The notes under the pieces were generated by a model. That model did no database searches. It worked only from the letters and a program-made list of their open reading frames with translations, and was not told the origin of the DNA. The position numbers were made by a program, and so were the translations under genes. A stretch of DNA of 6,312 bases, taken from Acidimicrobiia bacterium. Lineage in GTDB: Bacteria > Actinomycetota > Acidimicrobiia > Acidimicrobiales > Ilumatobacteraceae. The DNA is taken from contig RFOJ01000058.1 of assembly GCA_009926705.1 (NCBI GenBank), positions 1 to 6,312 on the forward strand, written 5' to 3'. This document shows, in pieces, positions 1 to 5,536 of this stretch. Within the stretch, counting starts at the first letter, position 1. Every line of letters begins with the position of its first letter.

Positions 1-61
1 CATAGTCGTTGGCACGACCTTCAACTGTGCGAGCGATGTCACGGGGCGAAGCAGACGACAC
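1..61 (-). CDS. 5' end of an unidentified, probably SOS-induced gene (partial, runs out of the window)
   Basis: Reading leftwards from a GTG at 61-59, the frame stays open for 20 codons to the window edge; the peptide begins MSSASPRDIARTVEG. The GTG directly follows the TGA of the Nudix gene, in the same frame. The case for a gene is the DNA upstream: a perfect LexA-type palindrome, a TATCGT -10 hexamer and six bases lead to this GTG, with the same spacing as in front of imuA'. I therefore infer a leaderless start with no Shine-Dalgarno needed. The 20 residues do not identify a family. A damage-response gene is expected from the operator; dnaE2 is the usual partner of imuA'-imuB, but nothing here confirms it. 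Without the promoter argument this would be an unremarkable short open frame. Confidence 0.5.
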   Translation of the reverse strand, partial: MSSASPRDIARTVEGRANDY

Positions 62-67
62 TCACTC
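59..67 (-). other. Nudix stop / next-gene GTG junction with predicted leaderless start
   Basis: On the minus strand the Nudix gene ends GAG-TGA and the next base begins GTG, so stop and start abut without overlap. The predicted transcription start, six bases after the TATCGT hexamer, falls on the G of this GTG. The next gene could thus be read both by coupling from the Nudix message and from its own leaderless message after LexA is released. This is inferred from spacing only. Confidence 0.4.
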
Positions 68-592
68 ACGATAGCGAACATATGTTCGCTCAGCGATCGT
101 GAGCCCGCCGCGCAACCCGACATCGGCGATGGCCAACGCCTCTTCGAACGAGAACCATCGCGCCTGCGGACTCTCCCCTTCGCCCGGGCGCGGATCATCG
201 TCACCAGCGAGCAACAAATACCGCACGTCGAAGTGACGATGACCGCGCGGTCCAGGGTGAACGTCGACATGAATGAGTTGTGGTCCGTCGTGCGGGTGCG
301 CAACCACGAGACCGAGCTCTTCGACCGACTCACGCACCGCGGCAGCGGCGGGTTCTTCGCCGGCGTCGATGTGGCCGCCGGGCTGCAACCACAGCCCGAG
401 TCGCTTGTGCACGTGCAACGCCACACCACGACGACCGACCACGATTGCTGACGCGGACACATGCCGCACGTCAGTGTGCTCGTCGTACGGGTTGGCGAGG
501 GATGGCACGACTTCGAGAAACTCGGCAATCGACTCACGCTCGCGATCGTCGACGGGCACAGCGCGCGCGAAGTGTGCGCACAGCTCACTCAC
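62..592 (-). CDS. Nudix hydrolase, third gene of the SOS mutagenesis operon
   Basis: This is a Nudix-family pyrophosphohydrolase, a cytoplasmic enzyme class that cleaves nucleoside diphosphates linked to another group using Mg2+. A complete Nudix box G-x5-E-x7-R-E-x2-E-E-x-G is visible, beginning GGHIDAGE; with the GTG at 592 as start it spans residues 73-94 (G73, E79, R87, E88, E91, E92, G94). The preceding VSASAIVVG strand and WLQPGGH turn fit the fold. An N-terminal helical segment of about 45 residues is of a type I recall from actinobacterial Nudix proteins. The start is uncertain: the frame is open to a GTG at 661, which would overlap imuB by 28 bp, and GTG 616 is another choice. I chose 592 because MSELCAHF resembles the usual N-terminus and the extra residues do not; none has a strong ribosome site. 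The substrate is unknown. Its place behind imuB suggests nucleotide-pool cleaning during DNA damage, an inference. Its last codons carry the next gene's LexA box. Confidence 0.88.
   Translation of the reverse strand: MSELCAHFARAVPVDDRERESIAEFLEVVPSLANPYDEHTDVRHVSASAIVVGRRGVALHVHKRLGLWLQPGGHIDAGEEPAAAAVRESVEELGLVVAHPHDGPQLIHVDVHPGPRGHRHFDVRYLLLAGDDDPRPGEGESPQARWFSFEEALAIADVGLRGGLTIAERTYVRYRE
68..73 (-). promoter_or_regulatory. -10 hexamer TATCGT of the second SOS promoter
   Basis: TATCGT fits the actinobacterial TAnnnT -10 pattern. It begins directly after the LexA palindrome and ends six bases before the GTG at 61. The same arrangement occurs at 2880-2885. No convincing -35 box is seen about 17 bases upstream (TCGCTG). 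It lies inside the Nudix coding sequence. Confidence 0.5.
74..89. promoter_or_regulatory. LexA (SOS) box inside the 3' end of the Nudix gene
   Basis: GCGAACATATGTTCGC is a perfect palindrome and extends to 18 bp (73-90) with flanking A and T. It contains CGAAC-N4-GTTCG, the core of the actinobacterial LexA operator. It covers codons for Arg-Thr-Tyr-Val-Arg near the Nudix C-terminus, so the bases are both coding and regulatory. Its position against a -10 hexamer suits repression of the gene beginning at 61. Confidence 0.8.
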
Positions 593-633
593 CGTGCGAG
601 GAGTGCCTGCAACCACGGCAGACAAGGTAGTAG

Positions 634-2229
634 TCAGGCATAGATGGCAGCGAGTCGCCACGTTCGCCGCTCGAGCACCGCCACCATCGCCCGCGACGCG
701 CTGGCATCCGTCTTCGATGTGTCACTGCGCTCACCATGACGTTGCCGCACTAGCAACTGCAATCGCACTGCGCGTCGCGCCCGGCGAGCATCCCACCAGC
801 GTTCTTCGACAGGCCACGGCCCAGCCCACGCGACCACGTCGTAGGTGTCGTCGTCAATGCACACGCATGCAGGGTCGGCACTCATCGCGTGCCGCGCGTC
901 GATCGCTACCGCACGCCCGAGCGAATCGAGCACACGAACCTTCGGGGCGTCGTCCGTCGAATCGAACACGAGCGACGGCGCTGGTGATGGCAACGCACCG
1001 CGCCATTCCCCCGTCGCAAGATCAACGGCGTCACCGGCAGTTCGTCGCTCGAGATCCACTGCGTCGCTGCGCACAAACTGAAACATGCGAGCTGGGTCGC
1101 GATCTCCGCGCCACGCCGGCACCGTCACCGAGTCGGCGCCGTTCATGTCGGCCACGCGTCGCACTGCGCGTTGGGCGTGGCGGTCGCCGTCGCGTTCTCC
1201 ACCCCACAACGCCGACTGACGACCCGCATTCACGATGAGTTGTTCGGGCGACAAACGCACCATCACCACGCCGCTCGTCGGCGCATCGTGGAGAATCCAT
1301 GCGTCAAGCTGCCAGCGCAGGCTTTCAATCACTGCCCGCGCCGAAAAACCCTCGGAGCGATACCACATTCGCTCACTGCGCTCGCCGTGGTCGGACTCGA
1401 TCACCACGTGCAGGCGCACCATCGCCACACCTTGCGCGCCGAGGTGATCGACCAACTGCGAAGCCAGTTCTTCAACGGCATTCACCACCGTGTCGCGCGA
1501 TTCGACCGGCCCGTCGAACTGCAGCAGACACACGCGATCGGGCGGCGGCTCTCCTACCAACGGCGGATGACGGTCAAGCCCGCGCGACAACCGCGAGAGA
1601 TCGCGGCCGAACGCACCGAAGCGAGCGACGAGGTGCGATTCGTCGAGTGCGGCGACGTCGCCGAAGCGATACAGACCGAGGCGTTCAAGCAACGACACCA
1701 CGTCGCGATACGACGCGACGTCGTCAGCCCCCGGAACCCCCGCCCCGACCGCGCCGATGACCTCAACGCAGTCGACCAACGAGCGCACCGGTGCGGTTGC
1801 GAGCCAGCGAGACGACTCGTTGGCCGGCACCACAACCGGTTCGCTCGCACGTAGCGCATGCTGCGATGCGATGCCCGCGGCGAGACGACCGTCGGCGATG
1901 CCGACACCGAACGCAGCGTGCGACCGTTGCGCGTCGAAGGCCGAACCGATCGTCGCCCCCGCCGTGTCTCCTGCAGTCGCACGCACCGCATCGCCCACGG
2001 CCGAGTGCACGAGCGCTGCCAACGACTCGTCACCGCCGACGTATCGCGACGGCCCGCGCGTCGCAAAGACGATTACGCCGGGTGCGGTGACCTCGACGAG
2101 CGGCGCGTGCGCGACGACTGCGCGAACGATCGGTTCGAACGCACTGCGCGCACTACGACCGAGCGCGAACGCGAACGACGACCAGTGCGGAAACTGGACG
2201 ACTACGACACGCGTGGGGGTGTCGAGCAT
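634..2229 (-). CDS. imuB: ImuB, inactive Y-family polymerase of the SOS mutasome
   Basis: ImuB proteins are DinB-like but non-catalytic adaptors that link the beta sliding clamp, ImuA' and the error-prone polymerase DnaE2 for damage-induced mutagenesis. From the ATG at 2229 the protein has 531 residues, close to mycobacterial ImuB. The first strand (VVVVQFPHWSSFAFAL, 8-23) has no catalytic Asp, and the usual Asp-Glu region reads APGVIVFATRGPSRYVGGDE (49-68), without the active-site pair. A helix-hairpin-helix-like thumb lies near 184-214 and the little finger begins around LLQFDGP (235-241). QSALWG (338-343, bases 1201-1218) matches the position and form of the mycobacterial clamp-binding motif QLPLWG. 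The C-terminus ends in the family-like WRLAAIYA. The frame is open to 2367, but MLDTPTRVVVVQ is the sensible start; it overlaps imuA' by 28 bp, implying coupling. The segment between residues 24 and 33 looks contracted where fingers are expected. Confidence 0.9.
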   Translation of the reverse strand: MLDTPTRVVVVQFPHWSSFAFALGRSARSAFEPIVRAVVAHAPLVEVTAPGVIVFATRGPSRYVGGDESLAALVHSAVGDAVRATAGDTAGATIGSAFDAQRSHAAFGVGIADGRLAAGIASQHALRASEPVVVPANESSRWLATAPVRSLVDCVEVIGAVGAGVPGADDVASYRDVVSLLERLGLYRFGDVAALDESHLVARFGAFGRDLSRLSRGLDRHPPLVGEPPPDRVCLLQFDGPVESRDTVVNAVEELASQLVDHLGAQGVAMVRLHVVIESDHGERSERMWYRSEGFSARAVIESLRWQLDAWILHDAPTSGVVMVRLSPEQLIVNAGRQSALWGGERDGDRHAQRAVRRVADMNGADSVTVPAWRGDRDPARMFQFVRSDAVDLERRTAGDAVDLATGEWRGALPSPAPSLVFDSTDDAPKVRVLDSLGRAVAIDARHAMSADPACVCIDDDTYDVVAWAGPWPVEERWWDARRARRAVRLQLLVRQRHGERSDTSKTDASASRAMVAVLERRTWRLAAIYA

Positions 2230-2873
2230 GGCGACTGCGCACTCGACATGGTCGGGCACGGCAACGTGATGGTTCGTTCGCGCGGTGAGGCACACCGCCG
2301 TCCCTCGACGCGCACCTGCACGGTGCGTTGCGTGATGTGCGAGCCGCCTTGCTCGATGCCCGACCACGCGACGGTGTCGGCACGCACGTCAAGATCTGAG
2401 GAGAACACATTCGACGAAGCCGACGACGTCAACGCCGGCAGTTCGACCACGATCAACACCGACTGTCGGGCCATGATGCGCGTCTGCAGACGCCGAGCAT
2501 CGTTTGCGCTCAAAGACGCAGGCGGTGCGACGATGAGCACGTCGAAGCCCTCGACGAGCGCAGCGACGGTGGTGACCCACTCGCGGCTGGCATGCGGCGG
2601 TTGTGCGAGCACGATTCGTTCAACGGCGACGCCGGCCTCGATGGCAGCAGCGATGCCAAGATTCGGCACGTCGACGACGGCCAACCACGAACCCGCGCGC
2701 GTGGCGGCGGCACTCAACGCCAACGCAGTGCTCAACGCGGCATCACCGGTGCACGCAACGGTGCGACCGCGCACGAGCCCTCCTTCGGCAAAGAGCGAGG
2801 CAAGCGGGTCGACGACGGGCAAGGGGGCGCGCAACGTGGGGGCGCCGAGACGGGTTCGCAGGTCGGTGGTCAC
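2202..2873 (-). CDS. imuA': ImuA'-like RecA-fold protein, first gene of the SOS mutasome operon
   Basis: This is the partner gene that precedes imuB in actinobacteria; ImuA' is needed for DnaE2-dependent induced mutagenesis and binds ImuB. From the GTG at 2873 it has 223 residues. The core resembles a RecA/SulA-type domain: LFAEGGLVRGRTVACTGDAAL (27-47) in the P-loop position, a strand WLAVVDVPNLG, and a Walker-B-like FDVLIVAPP (110-118). The P-loop is degenerate (TGDAALST, no Gly-Lys-Thr), so ATP hydrolysis is unlikely. The frame is open to an ATG at 2945, but that start would place the LexA box and -10 hexamer inside the gene. The GTG lies six bases after TATGGT, so I infer a leaderless message starting at this codon. 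The assignment rests on fold, length, neighbour and SOS operator rather than on a strong sequence signature. Confidence 0.82.
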   Translation of the reverse strand: MTTDLRTRLGAPTLRAPLPVVDPLASLFAEGGLVRGRTVACTGDAALSTALALSAAATRAGSWLAVVDVPNLGIAAAIEAGVAVERIVLAQPPHASREWVTTVAALVEGFDVLIVAPPASLSANDARRLQTRIMARQSVLIVVELPALTSSASSNVFSSDLDVRADTVAWSGIEQGGSHITQRTVQVRVEGRRCASPRERTITLPCPTMSSAQSPCSTPPRVS

Positions 2874-2879
2874 CCCCTC

Positions 2880-2885
2880 ACCATA
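2880..2885 (-). promoter_or_regulatory. -10 hexamer TATGGT of the imuA' promoter
   Basis: TATGGT fits TAnnnT and immediately follows the LexA palindrome on the minus strand. Six bases (GAGGGG) separate it from the GTG at 2873, the distance expected between a -10 box and the transcription start, so the message probably begins at or next to the start codon. The GAGGGG touches the GTG and is too close to act as a normal ribosome site. No clear -35 box is seen near 2903-2908. Confidence 0.55.
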
Positions 2886-2901
2886 GCGAACAGGTGTTCG
2901 C
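2886..2901. promoter_or_regulatory. LexA (SOS) box controlling imuA'-imuB-Nudix
   Basis: On the plus strand the site reads GCGAACAGGTGTTCGC: perfect 6-bp arms around a 4-bp spacer, containing the CGAAC-N4-GTTCG core. It occupies the spacer directly upstream of the -10 hexamer, where bound LexA would block RNA polymerase. Mycobacterial imuA'-imuB operons are LexA-controlled in the same manner. The arms end in G/C where the mycobacterial consensus has T/A. Confidence 0.85.
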
Positions 2902-2953
2902 CCCAACGAGGGACGCACGTACGCCACCAAACGGCGCAGCCGCATGAGGCAGC

Positions 2954-2971
2954 CGCACGCCGAAGCATGCG
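2954..2971 (-). terminator. UUCG-capped hairpin 3' of cimA, possible terminator
   Basis: On the minus strand CGCATGC-TTCG-GCGTGCG forms a 7-bp stem (one G-U pair) closed by a C(UUCG)G tetraloop, an unusually stable cap. It begins 13 bases after the cimA stop and lies upstream of the imuA' promoter, the right place to insulate the two operons. No T-run follows, so it is not a classical intrinsic terminator; actinobacterial terminators often lack one. It could instead protect the mRNA 3' end. Confidence 0.45.
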
Positions 2972-2984
2972 AGGGCAGATGCAG

Positions 2985-4577
2985 CTAGGCGGTGAGGTGC
3001 AGCAAGCCGTAGACGAGCGACTCTTCGAGCGCGCGCCACGAGGCTTCGATGATGTTCGGCGACACGCCGATCGTGGTCCACGTGCGGTCACCGTCGGTGG
3101 CATCGATCAACACGCGCGTGACGGCACCGGTCGCCGACGACGAATCCAAGATGCGCACTTTGTAGTCGGTCAAGTGCACGCGCGAGAGTTGCGGATACTT
3201 CTTCACCAGGCAGGCGCGCAGCGCCGTGTCGATCGCATTGACCGGACCGTTGCCTTCCGACGTGTGCACTTCGCGCTGCTCGCCGATCCACACCTTGACG
3301 GTCGCCTCGGTGGTGAACGTGCCACTGGCTGACTCGTCGGTGATGACGCGCATCGACTCCACGTTGAAGAACTCCTGCTGCCAACCCGTCGCACGGCGCA
3401 TCAACAACTCGAGTGACGCATCCGCCGCCTCAAAGTGGTAGCCCTCGAACTCGAGGCGCTTCAACTCGTCCAAGATTGCGCTCAGCACTGCCCCGTCGGC
3501 CTTCAGACCAAGCTCTTCGGCCTTCATCGCGATGGTGGCGCGACCGGCCATCTCCGAGACGAGGAAGCGTGTGCCGTTGCCAACCAAGTCGGGTGACACA
3601 TGCTCGTACGCATCCTTCGCGCGCGCAATGGCTGACACATGCAAGCCGGCCTTGTGCGCGAACGCCGATGCACCGACGTAGGGCGCCTGCGGGTTGAGCG
3701 GACGATTCAACACTTCGGCCACGTGGTTGCTCACAGCGGTGAGGCGATCGAGGCGGCCCTCGGGCAGGCAGGTGTAACCCATCTTCAACTGCAAGTTCGG
3801 GATGATCGTTGTGAGGTTCGTGTTGCCCGTGCGTTCACCCAAGCCGTTGAGCGTGCCTTGCACGTGGCGCACACCAGCGCGCACCGCGGCGAGCGAGTTG
3901 GCAACTGCGCAACCGGTGTCGTCATGGCAGTGGATGCCGATGATCGCATCGTTGCCGACATGCTTGGCGACGGCGGCAACGATCGACTCCACTTCGTGCG
4001 GAAGCGAGCCGCCGTTGGTGTCGCACAACACGAGGTGCGTGGCACCATTGACAACCGCTGCTTCAAGAACGCGCAGCGAGAACTCGGGGTTGCGCTTGTA
4101 ACCGTCGAAGAAGTGCTCGAGGTCGACCATCACCATGCGGTCGTGGCTGCCGAGATACTTCACCGAGTCGGCGACCATCGCGACACCCTCGTCGAGCGTG
4201 GTTTGCAGGGCTGTTTCGACGTGGTAGTCCCACGACTTCGCGACGATGCACACTGCCGAGGTTTCAGCGTTGATGAGGTTGCGCAACGTGGCGTCGTCGT
4301 CGACCTTGCCGGCGGGGCGACGGGTGCTGCCGAAGGCGACGAGGCGCGAAGTGCTCAGTTTCAGCTCGCGCTTGGCACGGGCGAAGAACTCTTCGTCTTT
4401 CGGGTTGGCACCGGGCCACCCGCCCTCGATGTAGTGCACGCCGAGATGGTCGAGCTGCTCGGCGATGCGCAACTTGTCGACAACGCTGGCCGACACGCCT
4501 TCCACTTGCATGCCGTCGCGCAGCGTGGTGTCGAACACCTCCACGTGGTCGGCGGGCAACACGAGACGAGCGGACAC
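2985..4577 (-). CDS. cimA: (R)-citramalate synthase
   Basis: CimA condenses pyruvate with acetyl-CoA to (R)-citramalate, the first step of the threonine-independent isoleucine route. From the GTG at 4577 it has 530 residues, usual for the family. Visible elements are DTTLRDG (16-22, with the Arg-Asp active-site/metal pair), HYIEGGWPGANPKDEEFF, typical of CimA rather than LeuA, the metal-binding HCHDD (216-220), the GTLNGLGERTGN loop (241-252) and HKAGLH (308-313). A C-terminal LeuA-type dimer/regulatory domain follows from about 380; in relatives it binds the feedback inhibitor isoleucine. The frame is open upstream to 4691, but that part lies within ilvE. GTG 4577 begins 14 bases past the ilvE stop, has an AGAGG about 11 bases upstream and leaves 15 residues before DTTLRDG. 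GTG 4562 and the overlapping GTG 4610 are alternatives. Third gene of leuB-ilvE-cimA. Confidence 0.95.
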   Translation of the reverse strand: MSARLVLPADHVEVFDTTLRDGMQVEGVSASVVDKLRIAEQLDHLGVHYIEGGWPGANPKDEEFFARAKRELKLSTSRLVAFGSTRRPAGKVDDDATLRNLINAETSAVCIVAKSWDYHVETALQTTLDEGVAMVADSVKYLGSHDRMVMVDLEHFFDGYKRNPEFSLRVLEAAVVNGATHLVLCDTNGGSLPHEVESIVAAVAKHVGNDAIIGIHCHDDTGCAVANSLAAVRAGVRHVQGTLNGLGERTGNTNLTTIIPNLQLKMGYTCLPEGRLDRLTAVSNHVAEVLNRPLNPQAPYVGASAFAHKAGLHVSAIARAKDAYEHVSPDLVGNGTRFLVSEMAGRATIAMKAEELGLKADGAVLSAILDELKRLEFEGYHFEAADASLELLMRRATGWQQEFFNVESMRVITDESASGTFTTEATVKVWIGEQREVHTSEGNGPVNAIDTALRACLVKKYPQLSRVHLTDYKVRILDSSSATGAVTRVLIDATDGDRTWTTIGVSPNIIEASWRALEESLVYGLLHLTA

Positions 4578-4591
4578 GTTGCGTTCGACCT

Positions 4592-5509
4592 CTACTTCGC
4601 CAGCTCGCACCAGTGGGCGTACTTCTTGTCTTGGCCGCGCACTGCGCGACGGTACGCCTGGCCAATTGCCATCGTCATCGGGCCGGGGCACGGGACCGGA
4701 CGGTTATCCACTTCGCGCACCGAGCCGACTTCGGCGGCGGTACCGCAGACGAAGATTTCTTCGGCGATGTAGAGGTCGCTGCGTGCGATGTTGTCGACGC
4801 GAATGTCAAAGCCGAGATCCTTGGCGATTGTCATCACGCTGTTCTGCGTGATGCCTTCGAGCGCACCTGCAGAAAGCGGCGGCGTGAGGATCTTGCCGTT
4901 GCGCACGACGAAGATGTTCTCGCCCGTGCACTCGGCAACGAGACCGTTCGGCGCGAGCATGATGGCTTCGTCGTAACCGGCTTTCAACGCTTCGACTTTG
5001 GCCAACGACGAGTTCACGTAGTTGCCGACGGTCTTGGCGGCCGGCGGCATGATGTTGTGGTCGTGGCGCGTCCACGACGAAATCTTCGCGCGCACTCCCT
5101 TTTCGAGTGCATCATCGCCGAGGAAGGCTCCCCACGGCCAGCACGCGATGGCGACGTCAACCTTGCACGGCAGCGTGTTGAGCCCCATCTCGCCGTAGCC
5201 GTAGTACGCAATCGGGCGCACGTAGCACGACTGCAAGCCGGTCGAACGAACGGTTTCTTTCGTCGCAGCGACGAGCTCATCCACCGAGTACGGCATCGGC
5301 ATGCCGAGAATTTGGGCGCTGTTGTGCAGACGCTTGATGTGATCGGTGAGTCGGAAGATTGCCGGGCCCTTGTCGGTTTCGTAGGCGCGAATGCCCTCAA
5401 ACGTGCCCGTGCCGTAGTGCAAGGTGTGCGTGAGCACGTGGACTTTGGCGTCAGCCCAGTCCACGAGCGATCCGTTCATCCAGATCTTCGGTGTCGTCGT
5501 GATCGGCAT
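4592..5509 (-). CDS. ilvE: Branched-chain amino-acid aminotransferase
   Basis: IlvE is a cytoplasmic pyridoxal-phosphate enzyme of fold class IV that transfers an amino group between glutamate and the 2-keto acids of valine, leucine and isoleucine. The 305-residue protein is full length. It shows the N-terminal HTLHYGTGTFEGIRAY segment (28-43), PIAYYGYGEMGL (99-110), the PLP-binding lysine in PPAAKTVGNYVNS (K159, the same number as in the E. coli enzyme) and the cofactor-binding glutamate in GLVAECTGENIF (E193). The ATG at 5509 is preceded by AGGGGG ending four bases upstream, an adequate ribosome site. It starts 27 bp after the leuB stop and is followed 14 bp later by cimA, so one message is likely. 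No attenuator or other control element is visible in the short gaps. A D-amino-acid transaminase is unlikely given the context and EGIRAY motif. Confidence 0.96.
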   Translation of the reverse strand: MPITTTPKIWMNGSLVDWADAKVHVLTHTLHYGTGTFEGIRAYETDKGPAIFRLTDHIKRLHNSAQILGMPMPYSVDELVAATKETVRSTGLQSCYVRPIAYYGYGEMGLNTLPCKVDVAIACWPWGAFLGDDALEKGVRAKISSWTRHDHNIMPPAAKTVGNYVNSSLAKVEALKAGYDEAIMLAPNGLVAECTGENIFVVRNGKILTPPLSAGALEGITQNSVMTIAKDLGFDIRVDNIARSDLYIAEEIFVCGTAAEVGSVREVDNRPVPCPGPMTMAIGQAYRRAVRGQDKKYAHWCELAK

Positions 5510-5520
5510 CCGGGCCCCCT
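5510..5520 (-). promoter_or_regulatory. Ribosome binding site of ilvE
   Basis: On the minus strand AGGGGG is followed by CCCG and the ATG at 5509. It is the clearest Shine-Dalgarno sequence in the window and supports the chosen start; no in-frame start upstream would give better homology. Confidence 0.5.
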
Positions 5521-5536
5521 GCGGTGCTGTTTGACG

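Larger units (their letters stand above)
2874..2984. other. Intergenic region between the cimA and imuA' operons
   Basis: This 111-bp stretch is the only sizeable non-coding interval in the window. In transcription order it holds the UUCG hairpin, a 9-base direct repeat TGCGGCTGC (both copies near 2937-2959) of no known role, the LexA box, the -10 hexamer and six bases before the imuA' GTG. It marks the boundary between a biosynthetic operon and a damage-induced one. Confidence 0.6.

Noticed and set aside
63..65. Alternative GTG at 65 for the left-edge gene
   Set aside because: Its frame reaches a TGA after eight codons, so it cannot start a gene.
593..661. Extension of the Nudix gene upstream to GTG 661
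   Set aside because: The added residues (MATRCHLCLTTT...) do not resemble related N-termini and overlap imuB. It remains possible because no candidate start has a strong ribosome site.
273..1238. A 321-codon open frame on the plus strand
   Set aside because: It is a shadow of the Nudix gene and the end of imuB, with an Arg/Pro-rich sequence typical of out-of-frame GC-rich reading.
2230..2367. Extension of imuB upstream to 2367
   Set aside because: These 46 residues overlap the imuA' C-terminal coding region and look like out-of-frame sequence. The family-like N-terminus begins at the ATG at 2229.
1858..2886. A 342-codon open frame on the plus strand
   Set aside because: It is antisense to imuB and imuA'. 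The product is rich in Arg, Thr and Ala with no domain, and would begin without a promoter or ribosome site.
4578..4691. Extension of cimA upstream to 4691
   Set aside because: It would lie almost wholly within ilvE and adds an Arg/Pro-rich tail not seen in CimA proteins.
3639..4772. A 377-codon open frame on the plus strand
   Set aside because: It lies opposite cimA, whose protein is unmistakable. The antisense product is low-complexity and has no motif.
5245..5262. CGAAC followed by GGTTT within ilvE, resembling a LexA box
   Set aside because: Only one half-site is intact and it lies mid-gene with no -10 hexamer, unlike the two perfect boxes.
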